From a virus, in IMG/VR virus record IMGVR_UViG_3300042691_008527, positions 1 through 64,000 of that record: a stretch of DNA of 64,000 nt, one strand, 5' to 3'. The stretch's first letter is position 1. Each line of letters begins with the position of its first letter. The notes under the pieces are model-generated. The model worked only from the letters and a program-made list of their open reading frames with translations. It made no database searches and was not told the origin of the DNA. This document shows positions 11,775-19,895 of this stretch, in pieces. The translations under genes were made by a program, and so were the position numbers.

Positions 11775-12626
11775 ATGCCATTACTATCTACTCGTGGCGC
11801 AGCATCAGCTAGATCATTTGGATTTTCTGGATCACTTCCTGAAGTTTTAGTTGAATATCTCGTAGTAGCAGGTGGAGGTGGTGGTGGCACAAATATTGGA
11901 GGAGGTGGTGGTGCAGGGGGATATTTAACTAATTATGGATCATCAACACTTTCTTTATCTAGTGGTGTAGCGCACACAGTAACAGTGGGTGGAGGTGGAG
12001 CCTCTGTTAATCCACAAGGTGTACTTGGATCAAGTTCTGTTTTTGCATCTATAACGGCAACTGGTGGTGGAGGTGGTGGAACATGCTGCAGTGGAACTAC
12101 GACTGGTGGAAATGGTGCTTCTGGTGGTGGAGGCAGTACAGCTGTTAGTGGTGGAACTGGAATTCCTGGTCAAGGAACTAATGGTGGAAATGGTGCATAT
12201 GGTGGAGGAGGATTTATTGCAGCAGGTGGTGGTGGAGGAGCTGGGGTGGCTGGAACAGCAGCATCAAATGGCTCAAATGGTGGAAAAGGTGGAAATGGAC
12301 TATCTTCAAGTATCACAGGAACTGCAGTAGTTCGTGCAGGCGGAGGAGGTGGTGGAGCAAATACAACATATTCATATCAGAGCGTTGGTCAGGGTGGTAC
12401 AGGTGGTGGAGGAAATGCTGGAACACCAAATGCAGCTTCTGGTAGCGCTAATACTGGTGGTGGCGGAGGTGGTGGAGGAAATGCAAGTGGCGGTTCAGGA
12501 GGTTCTGGAATAGTTATTATTAGAGCTCCTAAAGCTGCAGTTTCAACAACTGGATCTCCAACATATACAACTTCTGGCGGAAGTCATATTTATCAGTTTT
12601 TAACAAGTGGTAGTATAACATTTTAA
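11775..12626 (+). CDS. Glycine-rich appendage protein (283 aa)
   Basis: MPLLSTRGAASARSFGFSGS is a short leader of the kind that attaches appendages to the virion. EYLVVAGGGGGGTN opens the glycine-rich domain, which closes SGIVIIRAPK and is followed by a second short motif SHIYQFLTSGSITF. Start ATG 11775 has GGAGATTAT upstream. Same domain family as 9958-10872. Confidence 0.8.
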   Translation: MPLLSTRGAASARSFGFSGSLPEVLVEYLVVAGGGGGGTNIGGGGGAGGYLTNYGSSTLSLSSGVAHTVTVGGGGASVNPQGVLGSSSVFASITATGGGGGGTCCSGTTTGGNGASGGGGSTAVSGGTGIPGQGTNGGNGAYGGGGFIAAGGGGGAGVAGTAASNGSNGGKGGNGLSSSITGTAVVRAGGGGGGANTTYSYQSVGQGGTGGGGNAGTPNAASGSANTGGGGGGGGNASGGSGGSGIVIIRAPKAAVSTTGSPTYTTSGGSHIYQFLTSGSITF

Positions 12627-12633
12627 TTCTTTG

Positions 12634-12642
12634 TGCTATAAT
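12634..12642 (+). promoter_or_regulatory. Extended -10 promoter TGCTATAAT with 10-nt leader
   Basis: Predicted transcription start near 12649 gives a leader of GGAGGAATCA before ATG 12659: a Shine-Dalgarno sequence at the extreme 5' end. Confidence 0.65.
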
Positions 12643-12658
12643 TTAACTGGAGGAATCA

Positions 12659-13003
12659 ATGGCATTTCCAGGTACATATAATTTTAACTACTATCGTGGC
12701 GATACATTTCAGTTTATCGTAAGACCAAAAGATGCAAATGGTGCTCAGTTTGATTTAACTGGTTATACCGCTGGATTTACTATTGCAAGTTCTCGTGGTG
12801 CAACACCAACATCATTTTATTCTGGTACAACAGTTATCAATACAGTCGATGATATCGTTACTTGTACTATCTCATCTACAGTTGGAAATAACCTTACACC
12901 TGGAACAACATGGGTGTATGATGTTCAAATTACAGACGGCACTGTTGTATACACACTTTTGACTGGATCAATCACAGTAACAGACGATGTAAGGGAGCCA
13001 TAA
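12659..13003 (+). CDS. Virion adaptor protein, BppU-like N-terminal motif (114 aa)
   Basis: NYYRGDTFQFIVRPKDANGA (11-30) then FDLTGYTAGFTIASS: the R-G-D-T, D-x-T-G-Y and x-F-x-I pattern of baseplate upper-protein N-terminal domains. Related in layout to 8700-9116. Likely bridges a fibre to the virion. Followed three bases later by 13007-13543. Confidence 0.65.
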   Translation: MAFPGTYNFNYYRGDTFQFIVRPKDANGAQFDLTGYTAGFTIASSRGATPTSFYSGTTVINTVDDIVTCTISSTVGNNLTPGTTWVYDVQITDGTVVYTLLTGSITVTDDVREP

Positions 13004-13006
13004 ACA

Positions 13007-13543
13007 ATGGCTGAAATCGTTTTAAGCACCGTAGACTTAGATGTTTTTGGTGGCCCCACAAGTCTGGATGTATCTGTTGATTTCGGGGCTCAAGGAGTCC
13101 GTGGAAGCCGTTTCTGGGCAGGTGCCAATGGTCCCACGGTAGATCTAGTAGGCCAAGATGTAGAACTTTATGATGTATATCTTAATACTAATACTGGAGT
13201 ATTTTCACAATATATTTTACAGGTTGGTAGCCCAACATGGACACCATTATTAGATATTGATGTTCCACAATATTCTTTAATTTCTGCCACTACTTTTACT
13301 GCAGGGTCTGGATCGGTAACAATTCCAATTTCAAGCTTAACGTCAGATACTGGAACAACGGCATCAGACTATGTTATTCGATATAATATTTCTAATACAA
13401 ACCCAGTAGCCTCTAGTTTTACATCAAGCATTGTTTCTACAAATATTGTAGTAACACTAAATGCTATTGAATATTCTGGTGGAAGCTGGTCTAATTTATC
13501 AGGAAGTAAGAATGTACACTTGTTCATTTCTTACATAGGATAG
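13007..13543 (+). CDS. Appendage/tail protein (178 aa)
   Basis: MAEIVLSTVDLDVFGGPTSL, then GAQGVRGSRFWAGANGPT with a short collagen-like G-x-x run, and a beta-rich C-terminal half. The GARG(S)-x-x-W type motif is seen in phage fibre connector proteins. Not assignable to a named family. Coupled to 12659-13003 by close spacing. Confidence 0.65.
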   Translation: MAEIVLSTVDLDVFGGPTSLDVSVDFGAQGVRGSRFWAGANGPTVDLVGQDVELYDVYLNTNTGVFSQYILQVGSPTWTPLLDIDVPQYSLISATTFTAGSGSVTIPISSLTSDTGTTASDYVIRYNISNTNPVASSFTSSIVSTNIVVTLNAIEYSGGSWSNLSGSKNVHLFISYIG

Positions 13544-13551
13544 GAGCATAA

Positions 13552-14886
13552 ATGTCAGAGTCAGTAGGTACGCTTTATCCAACACAGATACCATCGCTTT
13601 CTGATGCTGCTGATATTCAAGAAGCTCTTAGGCTTTATCATTATGGCGCATATCCAGGCACAGATCCTGGAGAATATAATCCTACAAACTCAAACCCAGC
13701 AAGCCTTGTATCAAGCTCAATAGCTGGAACATTTAATAGCTTACAAGGTCAAATTACAACTCTTTCTGGCAGCTTAGGTATTCAGCCTAGTACCCTAACC
13801 ACTAAGGGAGATATTCTTGCTGCAACTGCTGCATCTACTGTAACACGTTTTGGTGTGGGAGCAAATGGAACGGTACTAACTGCAAATAGTGCAACTGCTA
13901 CTGGTTTAGAATGGGCTACCCCAGTTGTAACAAACTCAAGCACCAACACGTTTACTAATAAAACAATGAATAATTTTTCTGTTACAGCAGGATCAAGCAT
14001 TCTTGATACCAACACAAATGAGCTTTTGACTTTCCCATCTTTAGTGGCATCAGCAGTTAATAATATACAAATAAATAATTCTGCTACTGGCGTAGCCCCA
14101 AGCCTTCAATCAATTGGAAATGATACAAATGTTGGCTTTAATATTATAACTAAGGGTACTGGATTAGCTCAAGTAAACGGTGTTCCAATTGCAACAACTA
14201 CAGACTCTCAAACTTTAACAAACAAAACTTTAACATCACCTTTGATAACTCTTAGTACAACATCTTCTACAACTGATGCTAGAATTTCTTGGGACACTAC
14301 AAATAAAAAGATTCAAGTTGGTGATGGAACATCTGCAACAGATTTTGCGTCATCGACATTGAGAACAAATGCTGCAACGCTTTCATCTAATAACTATACT
14401 ATAGTTCTTGCTGATAAAGATAAAATGGTTGAAATAGATAATGGTGCCACTGCATCTACTGTTACCATTCCAGCAAATGCAACAACTGCATTTTTACCAG
14501 GAACTCAAATTAATATTATTCAAACTGGAACTGCACAAGTAACTATATTGCCAGCATCTATAACAACTGCAACATTTTCTTCTGGAGGAGCTGCAGCAGC
14601 TACTACTTTTGTTATATCTACGCCAAATGCTAGCATTGCAGTTGGTCAAAAAGTTACGGGTACTGGTTTTGCAGATAATACATATGTTACAAATGTTGCT
14701 GGAACGACAATAACAGTAAGCCCAGCAATATCTTCACAGGTATCTGGAACAGTTACATTTAGTGTTGGAGTTATGGGAACTCCTGGACTTAAACTTAGAT
14801 CACGATGGTCTTCTGCAACTCTTATTAAGCGACCAACAGCAGCTGGTGTAGATGCATGGGTAGCAATTGGAGACCTTAGTGCATGA
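13552..14886 (+). CDS. Long tail fibre protein (444 aa)
   Basis: The N-terminal region (LYPTQIPSLSDAADIQEALR and LYHYGAYPG) looks like a virion-attachment domain. A helical segment GQITTLSGSLG follows, then Thr/Ser/Asn-rich beta repeats with NTFTNKTMNNF and TLTNKTLTSPLI, typical of fibre shafts. A C-terminal domain holds an FVISTPNASIAVGQKVTGTG insert that resembles the beta-domains in 29017-32895 and 54419-55981. Start is preceded by TAGGAGCATAA. Four-base overlap with the next gene. Confidence 0.75.
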   Translation: MSESVGTLYPTQIPSLSDAADIQEALRLYHYGAYPGTDPGEYNPTNSNPASLVSSSIAGTFNSLQGQITTLSGSLGIQPSTLTTKGDILAATAASTVTRFGVGANGTVLTANSATATGLEWATPVVTNSSTNTFTNKTMNNFSVTAGSSILDTNTNELLTFPSLVASAVNNIQINNSATGVAPSLQSIGNDTNVGFNIITKGTGLAQVNGVPIATTTDSQTLTNKTLTSPLITLSTTSSTTDARISWDTTNKKIQVGDGTSATDFASSTLRTNAATLSSNNYTIVLADKDKMVEIDNGATASTVTIPANATTAFLPGTQINIIQTGTAQVTILPASITTATFSSGGAAAATTFVISTPNASIAVGQKVTGTGFADNTYVTNVAGTTITVSPAISSQVSGTVTFSVGVMGTPGLKLRSRWSSATLIKRPTAAGVDAWVAIGDLSA

Positions 14887-16172
14887 AAATAGGCAACTCT
14901 GCTTCTTCATTTTTAAACGCCAATACAGATAGTTTTAATAGGGCTAATGATCCTACATCTCTTGGAATTTCTGATCGTGGAATTAGGTGGGGTGCTGTAA
15001 GAGATACCTGGCAAGTACTAGACAATGAAGCATATTCTGCAGCAAATCAAGCCTCATATGCTTTGGCAGCTGGTAGTGTCGGTATAAATAATATTAATTC
15101 TAGAATTGTAATACCAGACGGTACTTCTGGAGCAGGTTTGGCATTTTGGGTAGAAGATGCAAATAACTGGTATGGTGTATTCCCATATTATAATCAAACA
15201 GGAACTGCTGGATGCTTTGGTAGTGTCGTATATAATAATTCTGGTGCTTGTGGTGGATGTCCTACTACTAGTTATAGCTATCAAGTATGCGATGTTTATA
15301 GTACAGACACTTCTAGCGGTTGCTGTAGCGGCATAACTAATGTTGCATCATCTACATATTGTGCTGGACCTTCCATTACTGGTCCTACATCAACTGGTGT
15401 AATTACACCCGCTGGATGTTGCCCTGGGACTGCAACAACGTCTACATCATCTACTTGTACAACTGGTGGAACTGGGAATGTTTGTAATACTGAAACCACA
15501 TATGTAGAGTCTTGTTCTGGAAGCCAGCTATTTTGTTATCATAGTGGTGGTGGATGTACGCCGTCTGGATGTGGTGGTTGCTATGTCTATGATAGTGGAC
15601 AAACAACATACTATACTTCTACATGTTCATACTCTGGACAATTTGTTAGTGGCAATGCCCCAGGTTGCGGTACATTCGGTGATCAGTGTGATTTTCCAGG
15701 TCAAGTATTTTCATTAACATGTTATGCTAGATATTGTTTTCAGCCAGTATATGAGCCAGTATATACTTATTATTATACTACGCTATACTATACTGTATCT
15801 TGTTCTCAAACACAATATACTAGCCCAGGATATTCATATTGCTATAAGCCAAGGACAGAGAGTGGATATTATTGTAATCCCTATACGACTACAATAACTA
15901 CTACCTATGCTTATAAAGTAATAAAGATGGTTTCTGGTGTAGTTACAGAAATAGCTACTGTAACAGTACCTTCTGCTATACTAGGATTAAGGGCCCAAAC
16001 AAATGGTACCTCAATAAATATAACTGCATATTCTGATGTTAATCTTTCTAACATTATTGGACAGAGTAGCTATTCTGAGCTTTCTGCTACAAGAGGTGTT
16101 GGAGTTGGGGTACTATATGCTCCAACGCTGTATAATGGTTCATCAGTGTTAGATAATTTTGGAGTGGAGTAA
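14883..16172 (+). CDS. Cys-rich LamG-like adhesin (429 aa)
   Basis: The two ends look like one jelly-roll (laminin-G-like) domain: an N-terminal part with SFNRANDPTSLG, GAGLAFWVEDANNWYG, and a C-terminal part with YKVIKMVSGVVTEIATVTV and ending VLDNFGVE. Between them, about residues 110-325, is a low-complexity Tyr/Ser/Thr/Gly region with 24 cysteines, including CC pairs and YC repeats. Such an insertion in a phage surface protein is unusual; cysteines may form disulfides after release or bind metal. Four-base overlap with the previous gene. Confidence 0.7.
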   Translation: MKIGNSASSFLNANTDSFNRANDPTSLGISDRGIRWGAVRDTWQVLDNEAYSAANQASYALAAGSVGINNINSRIVIPDGTSGAGLAFWVEDANNWYGVFPYYNQTGTAGCFGSVVYNNSGACGGCPTTSYSYQVCDVYSTDTSSGCCSGITNVASSTYCAGPSITGPTSTGVITPAGCCPGTATTSTSSTCTTGGTGNVCNTETTYVESCSGSQLFCYHSGGGCTPSGCGGCYVYDSGQTTYYTSTCSYSGQFVSGNAPGCGTFGDQCDFPGQVFSLTCYARYCFQPVYEPVYTYYYTTLYYTVSCSQTQYTSPGYSYCYKPRTESGYYCNPYTTTITTTYAYKVIKMVSGVVTEIATVTVPSAILGLRAQTNGTSINITAYSDVNLSNIIGQSSYSELSATRGVGVGVLYAPTLYNGSSVLDNFGVE

Positions 16173-16173
16173 C

Positions 16174-16407
16174 ATGGAAAAAGGTGCAAGACCGTGGGAT
16201 ATTTTTAATAGAAATATTAAAAAGGTAGATGCAAGTATAGGTGATGAAAGAATGGAGATTTGTAATGCATGTCCATTTTTAATACAGGCGACTAAAACAT
16301 GTACGAAATGCGGATGCTTTATGACTGCTAAAACAAAACTTCCGCATGCTTCATGTCCAGAAGGAAAATGGGGAGCTATCAAGATCTCTTTGAAAGAGGA
16401 TATGTGA
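16174..16407 (+). CDS. Small zinc-binding protein, CxxCP...CxxCGCFM type (77 aa), copy 2
   Basis: CNACPFLIQATKTCTKCGCF, MTAKTKL and CPEGKWG match the protein at 7840-8001. The N-terminal extension (MEKGARPWDIFNRNIKKVDA) is absent there. ATG 16174 is one base after the upstream stop, with GGAG nearby. Overlaps the next gene by one base (TGATG). Being next to adhesin and fibre genes suggests a role in fibre assembly; inference only. Confidence 0.75.
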   Translation: MEKGARPWDIFNRNIKKVDASIGDERMEICNACPFLIQATKTCTKCGCFMTAKTKLPHASCPEGKWGAIKISLKEDM

Positions 16408-16598
16408 TGAATAATATTGCTTTTGTAATTGATGAAGAAATTGTTTCTGTAGTTAACTGTGACGATCAACACGCTGCGGTTTTGTTATCTGAGCCAATTA
16501 TGGTTGATATCACGGATATGCCAAATGTTCATATAGGTTGGAAATATATTAATGGACAGCTTATCGCCCCAGAAATGCCAAGACCTGTAAATTCATAA
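16407..16598 (+). CDS. Tail-fibre-associated small protein (63 aa)
   Basis: MNNIAFVIDEEIVSVVNCDD, a helix, then VDITDMPNVHIGWKYINGQL and a Pro-containing tail. A V-x-I-G-W-x-Y-x-N-G-x-x-x-x-P end is common in small proteins encoded after fibres (fibre assembly or virion accessory). The start is the ATG at 16407, overlapping the upstream stop. Last gene before the bidirectional terminator. Confidence 0.65.
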   Translation: MNNIAFVIDEEIVSVVNCDDQHAAVLLSEPIMVDITDMPNVHIGWKYINGQLIAPEMPRPVNS

Positions 16599-16610
16599 TT
16601 TTAAATATAA

Positions 16611-16644
16611 AAAATACCCCCCGCTTTTAAACAGGGGGTATTTT
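16611..16644. terminator. Bidirectional intrinsic terminator
   Basis: AAAATACCCCC (16611-16621) and GGGGGTATTTT (16634-16644) form an 11-base stem with T-tracts on both strands. It separates the rightward appendage genes from the convergent endolysin gene. Confidence 0.9.
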
Positions 16645-16655
16645 ATTTTTTTATA

Positions 16656-17234
16656 TTATGCAGGGAACTTTTTCATCCACTGCTTAGTTCTTGGAGTCAT
16701 ACCTTTCCAGGCAGTCCAATTTTTACCCCCAGCGCTCATATGATATGCAACCTGTGCATTAATGACAGGGTTCAGCAATTCGCTGGAAAAATTAATACCA
16801 TATTTTTCTCTACGATCGGGACCAAGCATTCCAATCATATTGATTTGGAAAATACCAAAAGAACTGTCTCCAGTATTTGAATTTCCATTAAATGCCAATG
16901 GTCTTCCATTAGATTCTTTTTTTGCTACAGCCCAAGCCTTCTTGAGACCTTCCCCACGAAAACCGACGGCATGTAAAAGTTTCTTCAACTCTCTATCAGT
17001 CAAGCTGGTAGCATTCTGAAATTTATGAAGGTCGTTGAGATCTTTTTTGACCCTAACTAAGCTTTTAGGCTTAGAAACCAAAAAAACCGCCTTAGCGGTC
17101 TTATCAGCAACTACCTTGGTTTCCTGTTTAATAAAATTATTCTCTGAGCTAAGGGCATTAGCCTTATTAGCCAAGATAGCAACTGCAAAAACAGTAGCCA
17201 AGACTCCAATCAGAAATTTTTGATCTTGCTTCAT
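16656..17234 (-). CDS. Endolysin, lysozyme/transglycosylase-like with N-terminal membrane/signal segment (192 aa)
   Basis: Predicted to cut the glycan strands of peptidoglycan. Residues 8-27 (LIGVLATVFAVAILANKANA) form a signal or signal-anchor helix, so export may be host-dependent. Residues about 80-192 resemble a soluble lytic transglycosylase/lysozyme-like fold: AVAKKESNGRPLAFN with candidate catalytic E107, SSFGIFQIN (124-132), then a helix with NAQVAYHM and W173-T-A-W176. Start ATG 17234 has AGGAGG at 9 bases; the open frame runs on to 17255 without one. Transcribed alone, opposite to its neighbours. A tail-associated lysozyme is an alternative. Confidence 0.8.
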   Translation of the reverse strand: MKQDQKFLIGVLATVFAVAILANKANALSSENNFIKQETKVVADKTAKAVFLVSKPKSLVRVKKDLNDLHKFQNATSLTDRELKKLLHAVGFRGEGLKKAWAVAKKESNGRPLAFNGNSNTGDSSFGIFQINMIGMLGPDRREKYGINFSSELLNPVINAQVAYHMSAGGKNWTAWKGMTPRTKQWMKKFPA

Positions 17235-17253
17235 ACTTTTTCCTCCTAGAAAC

Positions 17254-17275
17254 AAAAAACACCTTTTCGGGTGTT
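17254..17275 (-). promoter_or_regulatory. 5'-terminal hairpin with T-tract in the endolysin leader
   Basis: AACACC / GGTGTT form a 6-base stem around a CGAAAA loop, followed on the minus strand by TTTTTT. With a predicted transcription start near 17276, the stem begins within a base or two of the 5' end. It may protect the mRNA or attenuate early transcription. Confidence 0.6.
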
Positions 17276-17282
17276 AAGTATT

Positions 17283-17311
17283 AGTATAACACCTAAAAAT
17301 ATTATTGTCAA
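17283..17311 (-). promoter_or_regulatory. Canonical promoter for the endolysin, TTGACA-N17-TATACT
   Basis: TTGACA at 17306-17311 and TATACT at 17283-17288 on the minus strand, exactly 17 bases apart. This is the best consensus promoter in the window. Confidence 0.8.
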
Positions 17312-17357
17312 ACCAGTTTACGCATGAGTAGGAAAACTTTTTTATTAATTTTGAGCG

Positions 17358-17366
17358 TGGTATAAT
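17358..17366 (+). promoter_or_regulatory. Extended -10 promoter TGGTATAAT, nearly leaderless
   Basis: Nine bases from ATG 17376; no Shine-Dalgarno sequence; predicted leader about 2-3 nt. Confidence 0.65.
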
Positions 17367-17375
17367 TAAATCACT

Positions 17376-18863
17376 ATGGCATCAGGCTTTACACCTACAT
17401 ATCTTATCCCTTATCCACTGCCTACAGATCCAGTCAATGTGGCTTCTGATATGGAAGAAATGGCTGATAGGTTAGAAACTTTATTCACAAATACCGTTCA
17501 GCTATCTGCTGCCAATATATTTACAAATACAAATATTTTTAGTGTTAACTCTTCCTCTGCCGCAGTTAGAATTACACAGGTAGGATCAGGAAATGCCTTC
17601 CTCGTTGAAGATGATGCCAATCCAGACACTAGTGCTTTCGTTATTACAAATGCTGGAGATGTCGGTATTGGAAAGTTATCTCCACAAGAAAAAGTTGATG
17701 TAATAGGAAATATTAAACTAAGCGGTAATCTTATTTTTGAGGGTACTGATGATACTTATGAATTATCATTTGCATACACAGATCCGACAGCAGATAGAAC
17801 TATTACTCTGCCAGATGTAACAGGAACAGTTATAACAAATGGTAATTTGACAGATATTACTACAGTTGGTACTGTGATTGCTGGTTTGTGGAATGCATCA
17901 ACTATTGGTGCAAATTATGGTGGCACTGGTATAAGTACATATTTAACTGGAGATATTTTATATTCTAGCTCAACCAATGTTTTGTCAAAGCTGGCTATTG
18001 GAACATCTGGACAGGTGTTAAGAGTTTCTTCTGGCGGTATACCAGAATGGGCAACAATTTCTGTATCTGCTGCAACACCCACCGTAGCTGGAACAGTATT
18101 TGGATATACAAATGCAGTTGGTGGAAATATTGGTCTTGGATATAGCGCTCTTGGTAGTCAGTCAGCATCAAATGATGAACATATAGCAATTGGATATGAG
18201 GCTCTTTCATCAATAACAAATACCGCATTTGCAGATGTTATGGTTGGATATAGGTCTGGATATGGTCTAACTACTGGCGATTATAATATCGGCATCGGAG
18301 GATTTAATTTTTGGGGAACAACTACTGGAAGCTATAATATAGCAATCGGTTACGAAACACTTCCAGCTTATGCAGTGGGAGGTTTAACATCTAGTCATAA
18401 CATATTTATTGGGCATACATCTGGATATAATGCTGCATCAACTATTGTTGACAATGTTTCTGTAGGTAACGGAAATTTGTATGCTTATCAGGGAGCATAT
18501 ACGGTAGCTATTGGTAATGGAGCTCTTGCAGCAAGCACAACGGGGAATGAAAATACTGCAGTAGGATTTTATGCTGGAGGAGCGATAACAACTGGTGCAC
18601 AAAATACTCTTCTAGGATCACGAGCTGCCAATGATGGTGGTGGACCAAATATAGAGTTAACAACTGGATCTAACAATATTATTATTGGATATGAGTCTGC
18701 CCCTACCTCTTCATCTGTATCAAACGAAATAACTATCGGAAATGCATCTAATAATAGGTTTAGAGTTCCAGGCCTTGGTATTGATTGGACACCAGCAACA
18801 GTTCCTAGTGGATCTGGTGGAGGAGCTTCTCTTTCACAAGTTTTTATGTTGATGGGTGCATAG
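17376..18863 (+). CDS. Tail fibre with YadA-like beta-roll head repeats (495 aa)
   Basis: An N-terminal attachment region with PYPLPTDPVNVASDMEEMAD is typical of phage fibres. A shaft region follows (LSPQEKVDVIGNIKLSG and TLPDVTGTVITNG). Residues about 250-450 contain repeats such as NIGLGYSALGS, HIAIGYEALSS, NIAIGYETL and NTAVGFYAGG, the 14-16-residue pattern of the left-handed beta-roll in trimeric autotransporter heads. Likely a trimeric receptor-binding fibre. Confidence 0.8.
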   Translation: MASGFTPTYLIPYPLPTDPVNVASDMEEMADRLETLFTNTVQLSAANIFTNTNIFSVNSSSAAVRITQVGSGNAFLVEDDANPDTSAFVITNAGDVGIGKLSPQEKVDVIGNIKLSGNLIFEGTDDTYELSFAYTDPTADRTITLPDVTGTVITNGNLTDITTVGTVIAGLWNASTIGANYGGTGISTYLTGDILYSSSTNVLSKLAIGTSGQVLRVSSGGIPEWATISVSAATPTVAGTVFGYTNAVGGNIGLGYSALGSQSASNDEHIAIGYEALSSITNTAFADVMVGYRSGYGLTTGDYNIGIGGFNFWGTTTGSYNIAIGYETLPAYAVGGLTSSHNIFIGHTSGYNAASTIVDNVSVGNGNLYAYQGAYTVAIGNGALAASTTGNENTAVGFYAGGAITTGAQNTLLGSRAANDGGGPNIELTTGSNNIIIGYESAPTSSSVSNEITIGNASNNRFRVPGLGIDWTPATVPSGSGGGASLSQVFMLMGA

Positions 18864-18865
18864 TG

Positions 18866-18871
18866 TATAAT
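18866..18871 (+). promoter_or_regulatory. -10 box TATAAT with 10-nt Shine-Dalgarno leader
   Basis: Predicted start near 18878 gives leader GGAGGAAAAT before ATG 18888, the same layout as at 12634-12659. Confidence 0.55.
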
Positions 18872-18887
18872 AGATCAGGAGGAAAAT

Positions 18888-19127
18888 ATGTCTGAAGAAA
18901 TTTTAACAAAGATTGTAGTTGATTGTTCTACTGGAGAACAAAAGGTGGTTCCTCTTACCCCAGCAGAAATTGCACAGAGGGATCAAGATGCAGCTGCATT
19001 TGCAGAAGCAGAAGCTGCACGAAAAGCAGAGGAAGATAGAATTGCTGCTCTTAAAGAGTCAGCCAAAAAGAAACTAATTGCGGGAACAAAGCTTACTGCT
19101 GAAGAAGCAGAAGTATTGGTAATTTAA
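18888..19127 (+). CDS. Helical fibre-accessory protein (79 aa)
   Basis: MSEEILTKIVVDCSTGEQKV then an Ala/Glu-rich helix (EIAQRDQDAAAFAEAEAARK) and LTAEEAEVLVI. An N-terminal strand with C-S-T-G-E followed by a long charged helix is the usual form of small proteins downstream of fibre genes; such proteins can be chaperones or virion components. Nine bases before the next gene, which has its own GGAG. Confidence 0.65.
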   Translation: MSEEILTKIVVDCSTGEQKVVPLTPAEIAQRDQDAAAFAEAEAARKAEEDRIAALKESAKKKLIAGTKLTAEEAEVLVI

Positions 19128-19137
19128 GGAGAATATA

Positions 19138-19521
19138 ATGGCACACTTTGCAGAAGTAGACGAAAATAATATTGTTACTCGTGTACTAGTTGTTGGAGAT
19201 GATCAAGAGCATCGTGGACATGACTTTCTTGCTAATGACCTTGGTCTTGGCGGTACATGGATTAAAACTTCATACAATACATTAGCTGGACAACATACTA
19301 AGGGTGGAACACCACTTAGATATAATTATGCTGGTATTGGTTATACTTGGGATCCAGGGTTTGGTGAAGATGGAGCATTTATTCCACCAAAGCCTTTTGA
19401 TTCTTGGCTACTTGATAATAATACTGCAACATGGAATCCACCAGTTGCTTATCCAAATGATGGAAAGCTTTATAGTTGGAATGAAAAAGACGGTACTTGG
19501 GATGAGGTTGTAGCAGAGTAA
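19138..19521 (+). CDS. Aquatic-phage structural protein (127 aa)
   Basis: MAHFAEVDENNIVTRVLVVG, LRYNYAGIGYTWDPGFGEDG, AFIPPKPFDSWLLDN and a W-x-P-P-x-x-Y-P end. I recognise this arrangement from a family frequent in cyanophages and other aquatic phages, usually encoded near tail fibres; biochemical role unknown. Start has AAGGAGAATATA upstream. Overlaps the next start by one base. Confidence 0.75.
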   Translation: MAHFAEVDENNIVTRVLVVGDDQEHRGHDFLANDLGLGGTWIKTSYNTLAGQHTKGGTPLRYNYAGIGYTWDPGFGEDGAFIPPKPFDSWLLDNNTATWNPPVAYPNDGKLYSWNEKDGTWDEVVAE

Positions 19522-19883
19522 TGGCAACAGCATACAAGGTATTAGGACAAACTGGATCATCTGGAAATTTTGGTAATGGTGCACAAACATTAACAGCTAA
19601 TACAAATACAAATGTTTACACAGTTCCAGCAGCAACAGAAACAGTTGTTTCTACTATCACGGTATGCAATCAGGCATCTACTGCAGCTACTTTTAGAATT
19701 GCTGTAAGACCAGATGGTGCTGCTATTGCAACGCAACACTATCTTGCGTATGATACCCCAATTGCTGCAAACGATACTGTTGGCTTAACACTTGGTATTA
19801 CAATAAATGCTGCTGATATTATTACAGTTTATGCTTCTGCAGCAACAATGTCATTCTCAGTCTTCGGCTCTGAAACAACGTAA
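19521..19883 (+). CDS. Small beta-sandwich virion protein (120 aa)
   Basis: MATAYKVLGQTGSSGNFGNG, then NVYTVPAATETVVSTITVCN and TFRIAVRPDGA, with the C-terminal VYASAATMSFSVFGSE. The T-V-P-A-x-T...V-S-T-I-x-V-C-N pattern is common in small phage structural proteins with a single beta-sandwich. Start overlaps the upstream stop (TAATG). Function inferred from position. Confidence 0.7.
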   Translation: MATAYKVLGQTGSSGNFGNGAQTLTANTNTNVYTVPAATETVVSTITVCNQASTAATFRIAVRPDGAAIATQHYLAYDTPIAANDTVGLTLGITINAADIITVYASAATMSFSVFGSETT

Positions 19884-19895
19884 GGGGGTAGGCTA

